From Phycisphaerales bacterium (GTDB taxonomy: Bacteria > Planctomycetota > Phycisphaerae > Phycisphaerales > UBA1924): 61,150 nt of DNA. Below the pieces are notes generated by a model. The model saw only the letters and a program-made list of their open reading frames with translations. It had not been told where the DNA came from and searched no databases. Location: positions 1 to 61,150 of the forward strand of contig JASBRY010000010.1 in assembly GCA_030149165.1 (NCBI GenBank), in the 5' to 3' direction. How positions within the stretch are numbered: position 1 is the stretch's first letter; every line of letters begins with the position of its first letter. This document shows positions 1 to 8,244 of the stretch, piece by piece. A program made the translations under genes and the position numbers.

Positions 1-137
1 GGCCCCGGAGCTGGTTGTCGATGCGGCGGGACTCGTCGCGCTCGGTGCCGATCACGTGCAGGCCGCCCATGTCCTCGACGTCGCTGTACAGCCGCAGGTC
101 GTGCATGAGGCAGGTCTGCGTCTTGTCGAGCTCGGCC
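1..137 (-). repeat. Inverted, diverged copy of a secA segment at the contig edge
   Basis: Read on the minus strand, these bases encode a piece of SecA ([19 protein letters not shown], then the start of the NQLRG motif). They are an imperfect inverted copy of 265-401, which encodes the same region on the plus strand. Aligning by eye gives about 13 mismatches over 137 positions, mostly at third codon positions, with a few amino-acid changes such as HESRR to DESRR. The two arms are therefore homologous secA alleles, probably from related species, joined head to head. The plus-strand frame stays open through this arm, but the residues it gives there are not SecA-like. Most likely an assembly or library chimera. 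Confidence 0.8.
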
Positions 138-139
138 TC

Positions 140-2149
140 AAGAAGAACGAGGTCGAGTCGATGTCGGATGAGGCCATCAAGCTCGCCCTGCTGCGGCACT
201 GGTACGTCGTGCACTGCTTCGGCGACGAGAAGAAGGCGCAGAGCATGCCCGCGGCCGCGCTCAAGGCCGAGCTCGACAAGATCCAGACCTGCCTCATGCA
301 CGACCTGCGGCTGTACGAGAACGTCGAGGACATGGGGGGGCTGCACGTCATCGGCACCGAGCGGCACGAGTCCCGGCGGATCGACAACCAGCTCCGGGGC
401 CGGTCCGGACGCCAGGGCGACAACGGTTCCAGCCGCTTCTTCCTCAGCCTCGAGGACGACCTGATGAAGATGTTCGCCGGCAAGACCACGCTGGGCCTGC
501 TCAGCAAGCTGGGCATGAAGGAAGGCGACGCCATCGAGCATCCCATGCTCACCAAGGCCGTCGGCCGCGCCCAGCGCAAGGTCGAGGAGCGGAACTTCCT
601 CATCCGCAAGAACATCCTCGAGTACGACGAGGTCATGGAGCATCAGCGCCAGCGGTTCTACGGCTTGCGTCAACGCATCCTCGAAGGTCGTCAGGTCAAG
701 GAGCTCATCTTCGAGTACATCGAGGATGTGGTGGATGACGCGATTGATGAGTACTTGGATGATGATTACGCCGCGACCTGCGCGGCGGATTACGCCCGTG
801 AGCAGCTCGATTGCTCGATCCTCCCTGAGCGATTGAAAGGGAAAGACGCGGATGAGATGGATACCGCGATCCGCAGACTCGCGAAGGAAGATGTGACGGC
901 GAATATCATCATGACGATCGGTGAATACATGCCGATGGAAGGGTCTGAAGTCTCGATCGACTTCGATTCCGCGGGTTTGCACCGCTGGGCGAAGAACCGC
1001 TTCGGGATCGAAATTGATACGGGCGAGCTCCGTGAAGGCGGCGCGGATCAGCGCCGAGAAGTGCAAGCAATGCTCGAAGAAGCGGCGTTTGCGAAAATCG
1101 ATGCCGAGCCACTCGATAAGATCCCGAGCTTTGCGGATCCACGCTACGGAGCTGAGAAGCTCTCGGAATGGGTGAAGGGTAAGTTCACCAAAGAGATCGA
1201 TCCGGATCAGATTATGAAGTATGACGCAGACGATGAACTGCGTGTGCGTGATTTGATCATTCAAACCGCTCGCGAGCTCTACGAGAAGCGTGAAGCGGAG
1301 TTCCCGGCGGACTTCATCATGCAGCGCACGATGATGCTGGCGCGTCAAGATCCTGCTGGTGCCTTCGAGGCGCTCGGGAAGTGGGCTCGTGATCGGTTCG
1401 GGATGGAACTCACTCCAGAAGAGATCAAGACCACTCCACCAGCGAAGATCCGTGAGCGAATCATCGAAGCATCGCGCAAAGCGATGGAAGACGACGACCT
1501 CTCCGTCATGGTCGAGAAAGCGATGGCAACCTCGAGCGACGACGAACTCGATGAACTGCTTAAAGAACGCTACGGCGAAGGGATCACTGAGCGGATGCGT
1601 TATCTCGATGAGAACGAGCGCGAGCCGGCGATTCGTGCTCGCGTGGAAACACTCTCGCGACCAGAGCTTGTGCAGTTCGAGCAGATGGTGCTGATCGAGA
1701 CATTGGATACTTCATGGAAGGACCACTTGTACTCGATGGACCAGCTGCGTGACACGATCGGTTTCCGTGCGATCGCACAGACGGATCCGAAGATCGAGTA
1801 CAAGCGTGAAGGTCAGCGAATGTTCAAGGGCATGATGCGTGAAATCCGCGAGAAGGTCACGGGGTATATCTTCCGTGCCCGGATTGCGGCACCAGGCCCT
1901 CGTCAAACGCCTCAACAAGCACCGAGACAAGCTCCGCCTCAGCAGCAACAACCTCAAGCACCACGCCAAGCTCAGCAGCGTCCGCAGGGGTCAGGTTTCG
2001 GAGCCGCAAACATCGTTGGTTCTTCGATCGTTGGTCCAGGATTCTCAGGAGGTCAGATGCTGGAGCCGCCAAAGCCGAAGCCAGCGTCTGCTCCCGAGGC
2101 AGCACCGGAGTCGGATACGACGAACGATTCAGACGAATCCAGCAGTTGA
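140..2149 (+). CDS. secA: Preprotein translocase ATPase SecA, C-terminal part (5' partial)
   Basis: Motor ATPase of the Sec pathway, pushing unfolded preproteins through SecYEG at the inner membrane. The visible part starts in the second helicase-like domain; [17 protein letters not shown] and [12 protein letters not shown] are classic SecA motifs, followed by the helical scaffold ([21 protein letters not shown]) and helical wing. The N-terminal half with Walker A lies off the contig or was lost at the chimeric join. A long insertion holds three related units of the form L-x-x-W-(6-8)-E/D-(n)-R-x-x-(L/I) near 978-1075, 1159-1275 and 1375-1470. The tail is Pro/Gln-rich and acidic and ends without the zinc-binding Cys motif. 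GC and codon use change near 650-700: GC-rich before, moderate after, in the same frame. Real coding probably begins near 140. Confidence 0.9.
   Translation, partial: KKNEVESMSDEAIKLALLRHWYVVHCFGDEKKAQSMPAAALKAELDKIQTCLMHDLRLYENVEDMGGLHVIGTERHESRRIDNQLRGRSGRQGDNGSSRFFLSLEDDLMKMFAGKTTLGLLSKLGMKEGDAIEHPMLTKAVGRAQRKVEERNFLIRKNILEYDEVMEHQRQRFYGLRQRILEGRQVKELIFEYIEDVVDDAIDEYLDDDYAATCAADYAREQLDCSILPERLKGKDADEMDTAIRRLAKEDVTANIIMTIGEYMPMEGSEVSIDFDSAGLHRWAKNRFGIEIDTGELREGGADQRREVQAMLEEAAFAKIDAEPLDKIPSFADPRYGAEKLSEWVKGKFTKEIDPDQIMKYDADDELRVRDLIIQTARELYEKREAEFPADFIMQRTMMLARQDPAGAFEALGKWARDRFGMELTPEEIKTTPPAKIRERIIEASRKAMEDDDLSVMVEKAMATSSDDELDELLKERYGEGITERMRYLDENEREPAIRARVETLSRPELVQFEQMVLIETLDTSWKDHLYSMDQLRDTIGFRAIAQTDPKIEYKREGQRMFKGMMREIREKVTGYIFRARIAAPGPRQTPQQAPRQAPPQQQQPQAPRQAQQRPQGSGFGAANIVGSSIVGPGFSGGQMLEPPKPKPASAPEAAPESDTTNDSDESSS
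265..401 (+). repeat. Plus-strand arm of the secA inverted repeat
   Basis: Partner of 1-137. Lies inside secA and encodes the stretch around the arginine-finger motif. The arms are separated by 127 bases and match at roughly nine positions in ten, with differences mainly at synonymous sites. Confidence 0.8.
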
Positions 2150-2307
2150 GTAGCATTGAGAGCCGCTCAAGTGGGTTTAAGAGGTATTTGTGAGGGATCC
2201 GAACGGATGGTTCCTTCGTATATGATGCGGGGACAAATGCTGTGCATATCGTGTGTGAACACTGCACGGCGACCTCGTTCCCGAGCTCTCTCGCACCGGA
2301 GTTCTGC

Positions 2308-3210
2308 ATGATGCATCGACCAGCTTTCTTCCGTACCCATTGTCGCAAGGGCGGCTTCACTCTCATCGAACTCACAATGGTGGTCTCCATCATCGCGTTA
2401 CTCGCTGCGATCACGATCGGTGTTGGTGCGTCAATGGCCGACAGCGGACGCAAGCGTGCGACCGAGGGTGTGCTGCAAGCGCTCGATCAGGCGCTGGACG
2501 ATTACATCAACACGACCGGCGGGATCCCGCCGGCGCTTGTGAGGATTCCGAGCGAGAATCTCAATGACGAGGTCGAGGATCTGGTTGGATCTGGTAACGA
2601 TGCGTATTACCCGGCTATCGATGGTGTCCTCAATGTCATCATTCCAAACTCAGATATCAATGCCCCTGAGCGCCACTATGTAGTGAACTCGGTGGGGCTC
2701 TTTCTCGCATCCGCAGAGGGTGGGATTGATGTCGAGAGTCTGCTTAACACGCTTGATAACCGATTTGTTAACTCGTATGACATCGATGGTGACTTGCAAC
2801 CCGAACTCCAGACAGTGTTCGATGCTTGGGGGAATCCGATCCGCTATGTGCATCCGAAGTTTGACGGCGTGATCGAGGATTCAACAGGTCCAGGCGATCG
2901 CCGCATGCTTGGTGATGCGGGGGAATTCATCGATGTCATTGATACTGCATATGGGTATTTTACAGATTCATATCTTCCAGATACGAATCTGATTCCCTTT
3001 TACATGATCGGAGTTCGTCGTAACAAGATTCTTGAGATCGATCAAGTCCAAGCGCAGTCCGCAGGAGACGATCCAGTCGAAGCGGATTCGGACGGCGGGA
3101 TATGCCCTACGCAACGGCCGTACTTTTATTCGTGCGGTCCCGACGGCGATCCATCGACTGTTGATGACAATATCTACACGGTGGTGCCGAATTTCATTGA
3201 TCCGTTCTGA
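2308..3210 (+). CDS. Type II secretion / type IV pilus-like pseudopilin
   Basis: About 300 aa. The N-terminus has a class III prepilin signal: a short basic leader, then KGG/FTLIELTMVVSIIALLAA, where a prepilin peptidase would cut after Gly and the Glu at +5 is kept. The rest is a long soluble domain with no recognised fold, rich in Asp/Gly, fitting a surface-exposed head. I chose ATG 2308 because GGAG lies 6 bases upstream; a GTG at 2242 is in frame but has no ribosome site. The gene stands alone between secA and a convergent gene, away from the main pilus cluster. The substrate or role (major or minor pseudopilin) cannot be told from sequence. Confidence 0.8.
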   Translation: MMHRPAFFRTHCRKGGFTLIELTMVVSIIALLAAITIGVGASMADSGRKRATEGVLQALDQALDDYINTTGGIPPALVRIPSENLNDEVEDLVGSGNDAYYPAIDGVLNVIIPNSDINAPERHYVVNSVGLFLASAEGGIDVESLLNTLDNRFVNSYDIDGDLQPELQTVFDAWGNPIRYVHPKFDGVIEDSTGPGDRRMLGDAGEFIDVIDTAYGYFTDSYLPDTNLIPFYMIGVRRNKILEIDQVQAQSAGDDPVEADSDGGICPTQRPYFYSCGPDGDPSTVDDNIYTVVPNFIDPF

Positions 3211-3239
3211 TCGGAATCATTCAACAAGTGTACAAAAGA

Positions 3240-3267
3240 AATGCCCCTCGCATATGCGAGGGGCATT
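3240..3267. terminator. Bidirectional terminator between convergent genes
   Basis: A perfect 28-base palindrome (AATGCCCCTCGCAT and its complement), with T-rich sequence leaving it on both strands: TCTT on the plus side, TTCTTTT on the minus side. It sits between the 3' ends of the pseudopilin gene and the short-tail secreted protein gene. Confidence 0.8.
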
Positions 3268-3294
3268 CTTCGTTGTGGTTGTATTACGCCGAGA

Positions 3295-3948
3295 TTAGCG
3301 GCGACGGCGAGTCGCGGTCAATCCACCCAATCCGAGCAGCAACGCCGAAGCTGGTGCTGGGACTTGAGTCAGCGAGACATCGTCAACAGAGAGGCCGTTC
3401 GCGATGTTATCAACAGCGCCTGCAGAGATCTGGAAGCGGAGCAGGAATGAGTCCGCACCGTCAGCAGCGACGAGGCCGTTCATTGTGAACTGCTGGTAGC
3501 TGTCATTGATACCGAGTCCGATGAGGGAAGTCAGCATTTCGCCACGGACACCGCCGCCATCGCTGGCGTCTTGATCGAGCCAAAGGATTTGGACGAAGGT
3601 GTCCATGCCCAAGAAGTCAGTCGAGTCGACTTTTGCATGGAATGCGAGGTCGTAGAGTTCTCCAGCAACGATGCTGCCGACTGGTTGAACCTGCTCCATG
3701 AAGTACGCAGCGCCTGCGGGATTGTTGTTGACATGGTCAAACGCCATGTACGCGGCCCAGCCACCGCTGTTTGGCATCGCGTCGCTGCGGCCTACAAATC
3801 CCGAAGGACCGCTGAGTTCGCCCCAGTTGTCAGCGTCAGCGCCGGATCCGGCTTCAAAGCCGCCGTTCATGATCACATTGGCTGATGCGGTTGCGGTGAT
3901 TCCAAACAGGGAAAGTGCGGCGATCGCGGAAATCTTGGTTGTGTGCAT
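3295..3948 (-). CDS. Secreted protein with short PEP-CTERM-like sorting tail
   Basis: 217 aa. A signal peptide (hydrophobic core ISAIAALSLFGITATASA) is followed by a mature domain starting NVIMNGGFEAG, an opening common in carbohydrate-binding-like beta-sandwich domains. The C-terminus is VPAPASALLLGLGGL followed by TATRRRR: a Pro-Ala motif, a very short hydrophobic run and an Arg cluster, as in PEP-CTERM-type sorting signals. Family knowledge suggests export and surface or matrix attachment after tail processing. GAGAGG lies about 9 bases before the ATG. No catalytic residues are recognisable. It resembles the lamin-tail protein at 50979 only in the tail. Confidence 0.75.
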   Translation of the reverse strand: MHTTKISAIAALSLFGITATASANVIMNGGFEAGSGADADNWGELSGPSGFVGRSDAMPNSGGWAAYMAFDHVNNNPAGAAYFMEQVQPVGSIVAGELYDLAFHAKVDSTDFLGMDTFVQILWLDQDASDGGGVRGEMLTSLIGLGINDSYQQFTMNGLVAADGADSFLLRFQISAGAVDNIANGLSVDDVSLTQVPAPASALLLGLGGLTATRRRR

Positions 3949-4080
3949 TTTGATGTTCCTCTCATTCTCACTGAACCAATGGTTGAGATGGCTGTTCGAG
4001 GACGCCTCGAGAGCATCGATCGGTGCGGTTCAGGGCATCGATCTGAAACTAATGTAACAGTTACGATTGTCGCGGTAAAT

Positions 4081-4098
4081 AAAAAACCCTATGAAGGG
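4081..4098 (-). terminator. Possible weak terminator downstream of tnaA
   Basis: On the minus strand CCCT-TCAT-AGGG is followed by six T. The stem is only 4 bp, so the call rests mainly on the T-run and its place about 75 bases after the tnaA stop. Confidence 0.35.
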
Positions 4099-4173
4099 CC
4101 AAAATTGATAATAAATCAGTCTCGGTGAGACAGTTTCGTCATTTGAAGTCCAAATTCAGCGATCAGATCCGTC

Positions 4174-5544
4174 TCAAGCGTTCGCGTGTGCGATTTGCTC
4201 GAACTTCGCCGTAAAGTGCCTCAGTGCAGGGGGTTCCTCTGTGATGCGGTAGCCTACAAGCTCAGATGCACGGTTTTTGAGATCCAGTATGACCTCGATC
4301 ACATAGTCGATGTGGGATTGGGTGTAGGTCCGTCGCGGGATTGCGAGTCGGACGAGTTCCATGTGCGCGTGCTCGCCCATCATCACTGAGCCGATCTCGC
4401 AGCTGCGGATGCCTCCAGATTCGTAGAGAGCGCACGCGAGGGCTTGTCCAGGGAACTGCTCCTTTGGGATGTGGGGGCAGAAGTCCGCGGCGTCGATGTA
4501 GATCGCGTGACCGCCTGCGGGACGGACGATGCTGATCCCGGCTTCGAGGAGTTTCTCTCCGAGGTACTCCGTCGAGCGGATGCGGTAGCGGAGGTAATCC
4601 TCGCAGAGGACCTCACGGAATCCGACGGCCATCGCTTCCAGATCGCGTCCCGAGAGTCCGCCGTAGGTCATGAATCCTTCTGTAAGGATCAGCAGATTGC
4701 TCGCGGCGACAAAGAGGTCCTGATCTCTGAAGAGCAGGACGCCTCCGATGTTGACCATGCCGTCTTTCTTGGCACTGATGGTCGCGCCATCGCAGAGGTC
4801 GAACTGCTCGCGTGCGATGTCTTCGACAGGACGATCTTGCTGGCCCGGTTCGCGCTGCTTGATAAACCACGCATTCTCAGCGAATCGGCATGCATCGAGA
4901 ATGAACGGCTTGTTGTACTTGTCGCACAATGCACGCACGGCACGCATGTTTTCGAGTGAGACGGGCTGTCCACCAATTGAGTTACAGGTGACGGTGACCA
5001 TGACGAACGGGACATCATCTCCTCTTGATTGCAAGAGTTCTTCGAGCGCGACGAGGTCCATGTTGCCTTTGAAAGGCGCATCAGCGGAAGGGTCTTGTCC
5101 TTCCTTGGTGAGCAGGTCGATGGTCGCGCATCCGGAGTGCTCGATGTTGGCACGGGTGGTGTCGAAGTGCGCGTTGTTGGGAACGATCTTCCCTTTACCT
5201 TGTCCGGCGCCGATCATAACTTCGACGAGCAGGCGTTCGCTGGCGCGACCTTGGTGAGTTGGGAGGATATTGGAGATTCCTGTGATGTCTTCTACTGTGT
5301 CGCGGAATCGGAACCAACTCGGAGCGCCGGCGTAGGACTCGTCGCCTCGCATGACGCCGGCCCATTGTTCTGAGCTCATCGCGCCGGTCCCGGAGTCGGT
5401 GAGCAGGTCGATCATCACATCTTGCGAAGGGATCGCGAAGAGGTTGTGGTGCGCCTTGCGGAGCGCTTCCTGACGCTCTTCCAGAGTGGTCATGCGGATG
5501 GGTTCAACGGACTTGATGCGGAACGGTTCGATGATGGTTGGCAT
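4174..5544 (-). CDS. tnaA: Tryptophanase (tryptophan indole-lyase)
   Basis: PLP enzyme that splits L-tryptophan to indole, pyruvate and ammonia; about 456 aa, near the usual length. The sequence follows TnaA closely: IIEPFRIKSVEPI, DLLTDSGTGAMS, LPTHQGR, SNSIGG-type loop, CRFAENAWFIKQRE, SAKKDGM with the PLP lysine at about residue 260, and LRHFTAKF at the end. The related tyrosine phenol-lyase is disfavoured: here HFDTTR keeps Asp where that enzyme has Thr, GIRSCEIGS lacks its substrate-binding Arg, and the C-terminal His is kept. ATG 5544 puts the conserved EPFRI at the expected distance from the N-terminus; an upstream ATG at 5577 is possible. Neither has a clear ribosome site. Follows the homogentisate dioxygenase gene on the same strand but behind a terminator. 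Confidence 0.9.
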   Translation of the reverse strand: MPTIIEPFRIKSVEPIRMTTLEERQEALRKAHHNLFAIPSQDVMIDLLTDSGTGAMSSEQWAGVMRGDESYAGAPSWFRFRDTVEDITGISNILPTHQGRASERLLVEVMIGAGQGKGKIVPNNAHFDTTRANIEHSGCATIDLLTKEGQDPSADAPFKGNMDLVALEELLQSRGDDVPFVMVTVTCNSIGGQPVSLENMRAVRALCDKYNKPFILDACRFAENAWFIKQREPGQQDRPVEDIAREQFDLCDGATISAKKDGMVNIGGVLLFRDQDLFVAASNLLILTEGFMTYGGLSGRDLEAMAVGFREVLCEDYLRYRIRSTEYLGEKLLEAGISIVRPAGGHAIYIDAADFCPHIPKEQFPGQALACALYESGGIRSCEIGSVMMGEHAHMELVRLAIPRRTYTQSHIDYVIEVILDLKNRASELVGYRITEEPPALRHFTAKFEQIAHANA

Positions 5545-5589
5545 GTGGTGAGTGTAGGTTTCTGCGTATGGATTCACTGGTCTATATGC

Positions 5590-5618
5590 AAAAAACAGCC
5601 CGGATTGACCGGGCTGTT
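5590..5618 (-). terminator. Rho-independent terminator of the homogentisate dioxygenase gene
   Basis: Minus strand: AACAGCCCGG, 5-base loop, CCGGGCTGTT, then T6. It begins 22 bases after the stop of the 5640-6950 gene and separates it from tnaA. Confidence 0.85.
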
Positions 5619-5639
5619 GGGTTCAGATGTTTGCTGGAA

Positions 5640-6950
5640 TCAGTCCCAGGTATTGATCGGCGCGTCGGGGTTGGTTTCCTCCCCTTGGGCGCCGCGGACC
5701 TGATCTGGAGCGAAGTGGTCTTGGCGCCAGGATTCGGGGTACTGCGGATCATCGAGTTCCATGCACGCTTTGGTCGGGAACATCGGACGGAAGGTGTCGC
5801 ACATGACGGCCATCTCGTCGGTCCATTTCTTCCCGAGGGATGCTTCGACCGTTCCAGGGTGCGGGCCGTGCGGGATACCTTGTGGGTGGACAGAGATCGA
5901 TCCTTGCGAGATCCCGCGACGCGCTTTGTAGTTCCCCTCGACATAGTACATGATCTCATCGGAGTCGATGTTCGAGTGGTTGTAAGGCACAGGGATCGCA
6001 TCCGGATGGAAGTCCAACGCGCGAGGGCAGAACGAGCAGATCACGAAGTTGTGTCCTTCGAAGGTCTGGTGGATCGGCGGAGGCATGTGGAGCTGGCCGG
6101 TGATCGGCGCAAAGTCGTGGATATTGAAGCAGTAGGGGTAGTAGCAGCCGTCCCATCCGACGACTTCGAGCGGATGGTATGGGTAGATATAGGAGTGGAC
6201 AGAGTTGAGCGCTTTGATGCGGACCTCGAACTCCCCCTTCTCGTCGTATGCGAGCGGATGGTCTTCATCTTCGAATGGGACACGCAGGTCGCGTTCGCAG
6301 TACGGCGCATGCTCGAGGAACTGCGCGGTTTTCTTGGAGATGTAGCGTGGAGGGGGGAGGAAGTGGCTCGCGTTACAGGTCTCAAAGCAGATGAACTTGC
6401 CGAGCGGCATATCATCTTTGCTAAAACCGCCGAACTCGTCGTTGTCGCTACCGTCGTCGGGGCGCTCGTCAAAGACGATCTTGTAGATCACGCCTTTGGG
6501 CATGACGATGTAGTCTTTCTTTCCAAACTTGAGCGTCCCGAACATGGAGTAGACAGTGCCGGATCCGAAGTGCACAAAGAGGCACTCGTCGCCTTGTCCG
6601 TTCTTGTAGTGGTACTCCATCTGTTGCTCTGGTTGACAGATGGACATCTCGATGTCGTTGTTTCCGAAGATCACGACGCGTCCCTGGACAGGGTCGCCGT
6701 GTTTCTTGAAGTTCTGTGATTTGACATGGCGCATGCGCATGACATCTTCTTCCACATACTCGACCTTGGTGGAATAGAGCTTTTTCCATCCGGTCACCTG
6801 GGTCGGCGGATGGATGTGGTACATGATGCTGCTTGGTCCAACGAATCCCTCGGTGCCGAAGAGTTCTTCGGAGTACAAGGCCCCATCAGGTCTGCGGAAC
6901 TGGGTGTGACGCTTCTTGGGCAGTTTGCCCATCGACATGTAGTACGGCAT
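5640..6950 (-). CDS. hmgA: Homogentisate 1,2-dioxygenase family protein
   Basis: 436 aa. Non-haem iron dioxygenase that opens the ring of homogentisate to maleylacetoacetate in tyrosine/phenylalanine breakdown. Family motifs are plain: YIYPYHPLEVVGWDG, FNIHDFAPITGQLH, HQTFEGHNFVICSFCPR, and the metal-site region YNHSNIDSDEIMYY followed by GIPHGPHPGT, which supply the His/Glu/His iron ligands. GAGG lies about 10 bases before the ATG. No fumarylacetoacetase or maleylacetoacetate isomerase gene is nearby, so the pathway context is incomplete here. Substrates related to homogentisate cannot be excluded. Confidence 0.88.
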   Translation of the reverse strand: MPYYMSMGKLPKKRHTQFRRPDGALYSEELFGTEGFVGPSSIMYHIHPPTQVTGWKKLYSTKVEYVEEDVMRMRHVKSQNFKKHGDPVQGRVVIFGNNDIEMSICQPEQQMEYHYKNGQGDECLFVHFGSGTVYSMFGTLKFGKKDYIVMPKGVIYKIVFDERPDDGSDNDEFGGFSKDDMPLGKFICFETCNASHFLPPPRYISKKTAQFLEHAPYCERDLRVPFEDEDHPLAYDEKGEFEVRIKALNSVHSYIYPYHPLEVVGWDGCYYPYCFNIHDFAPITGQLHMPPPIHQTFEGHNFVICSFCPRALDFHPDAIPVPYNHSNIDSDEIMYYVEGNYKARRGISQGSISVHPQGIPHGPHPGTVEASLGKKWTDEMAVMCDTFRPMFPTKACMELDDPQYPESWRQDHFAPDQVRGAQGEETNPDAPINTWD

Positions 6951-7196
6951 TGAAACTCAACCTCATTCTTCCCGCTCGGCTCAGTTGCGGCGGGAGATGC
7001 CATGTTTTCGGACCCTGAATCGAGAAACGGCTCGGATCCTGAATACATGATTGTATCAGGCTAATTCGATGGTATTGGGATGAATTGGCGCTCACATGGC
7101 GTCTTGATGACACAGGAATCGGGGTTCTGGCGTTTGCTGCAAACAGTTTGCGAACATCAGGCTCATATTTGTGGGGTGTGGAGAAGGAGAGCTTTC

Positions 7197-7244
7197 GTGA
7201 CCGATAGTGCAATACCGCGCCCTTTGTGGGGTTCGGGCGTATAA
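7197..7244 (+). other. Possible 15-residue leader ORF ahead of the kinase-like gene
   Basis: AAGGAG at 7184-7189 is ideally placed for a GTG at 7197, but that frame stops after 15 codons at 7244. The stop overlaps a perfect TATAAT. It may be a leader peptide, a leftover start of a longer gene, or chance. Confidence 0.25.
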
Positions 7245-8220
7245 TCTGGTTCGAAGTGGACGAACTCGGATACGGATCCAAGGGGACGCCGGGCCGAGTT
7301 CATGTGAGCCGAAGACTTTGTTCAACGACGCCTCTAAGCGATTCAAGAGTGATACACCCTCGCGTGTCCGATTTGGGCCGTATGAGTCGGTGCGTCCATT
7401 GGCGCCTGTCCACGGCTGCAGTCGGATGATCATGCTCCACGGGCGTGAGCGGACCAACCACTTGCTGTATCGCTTTGAGCACATTACCGATTCGGTCGCT
7501 CGACGCCGAGTGTTCGATCGGATCATGAAGACGGCTCGTTTGGACCACGCGCACATCCTGAAGATTGAGCGTGTCGGATACGACGATACTGGACGCTTGT
7601 GCGCGATCACCGAATATCCTGGAAATCAAGAAGGGCTCGTCACACTCGCTGACCTGCTGGAAGTTCGAGGCGGACGCCTTGAGTTCAGCGAAGCGATCCG
7701 ATTGATGGGTCAACTCCTCGAAGCATGCATGCACGCTTCGGAGCAGGGCATCGTGCACGGCCCATTCTCAATGGACGAGTTGCTTGTCGATCGTCACGGC
7801 TGCACACTGATCGAGTTGTTTGGTCTTGAGCAAGCGCTCCATAACGCGTACTCAGTCCAAGATGCTCGTGCCGAGCAGACTCGCACGGTCATCGGGATCG
7901 GGTATCAACTCGCGACCGGGATGCCGTTCGGTGAGCATTCTTCGAGCAACGAAGGCGGTAAGCCTTCGAAGTTCACAAAGAAGAACGCGCGTCACTGGGA
8001 CAACTGGTTCAGCTACGCGATGGATCCGATGGGTGGGTTTGAATCTTCGATGCAGGCGCTTCAAACCATGCCGACAGATTCCGAGCACATCGCTCGCTTG
8101 ATCGAGTTGAAGCCTCAGATGCCAATGCAATCCATGAAGCGTCCGGCGCGATCGAACCAAAACATCGCGGGCGCGGTATTTTCGCGATTCCGCCGATCAG
8201 CGAATCGTCACCAAGACTGA
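7207..8220 (+). CDS. Protein-kinase-fold protein with degenerate active site (pseudokinase)
   Basis: Up to 337 aa. The middle reads like the N- and C-lobe junction of a Ser/Thr kinase: ARLDHAHILKIERVGYDDTG, CAITEYP, LADLL, then GIVHGPFSMDELLVDRHG and LIELFG. In active kinases the loop is HRDLKPEN and the metal site DFG. Here HRD is HGP (184-186), the Lys and Asn positions are Ser and Glu, and DFG has become LFG (204-206). Catalytic activity is therefore unlikely; such proteins usually bind or scaffold. The start is uncertain: GTG 7207 has no spaced ribosome site, and a TTG at 7318 would suit a promoter using the TATAAT at 7240. No transmembrane segment is seen and the partner is unknown. Confidence 0.65.
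   Translation: MQYRALCGVRAYNLVRSGRTRIRIQGDAGPSSCEPKTLFNDASKRFKSDTPSRVRFGPYESVRPLAPVHGCSRMIMLHGRERTNHLLYRFEHITDSVARRRVFDRIMKTARLDHAHILKIERVGYDDTGRLCAITEYPGNQEGLVTLADLLEVRGGRLEFSEAIRLMGQLLEACMHASEQGIVHGPFSMDELLVDRHGCTLIELFGLEQALHNAYSVQDARAEQTRTVIGIGYQLATGMPFGEHSSSNEGGKPSKFTKKNARHWDNWFSYAMDPMGGFESSMQALQTMPTDSEHIARLIELKPQMPMQSMKRPARSNQNIAGAVFSRFRRSANRHQD
7240..7245 (+). promoter_or_regulatory. Possible -10 element (TATAAT)
   Basis: A perfect TATAAT, but with no convincing -35 at the usual spacing. If used, the kinase-like protein must start downstream, for example at TTG 7318. Confidence 0.3.
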
Positions 8221-8244
8221 TTCAGTCCTAGATATCCAATCTAA

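Noticed and set aside
15..636. Open frames on both strands near the left edge (15-464 plus, 52-636 minus)
   Set aside because: They are low-complexity shadows of GC-rich secA sequence; the minus-strand SecA signal in 1-137 explains the only meaningful part.
4174..5544. Tyrosine phenol-lyase as identity of the PLP lyase
   Set aside because: Residues that separate the two enzymes (Asp in HFDTTR, Ile-Gly-Ser in place of the Arg region, C-terminal His) are of the tryptophanase type.
5538..6719. 393-codon plus-strand frame opposite the homogentisate dioxygenase gene
   Set aside because: No domain, signal or ribosome site; the minus-strand protein has full family motifs over the same bases.
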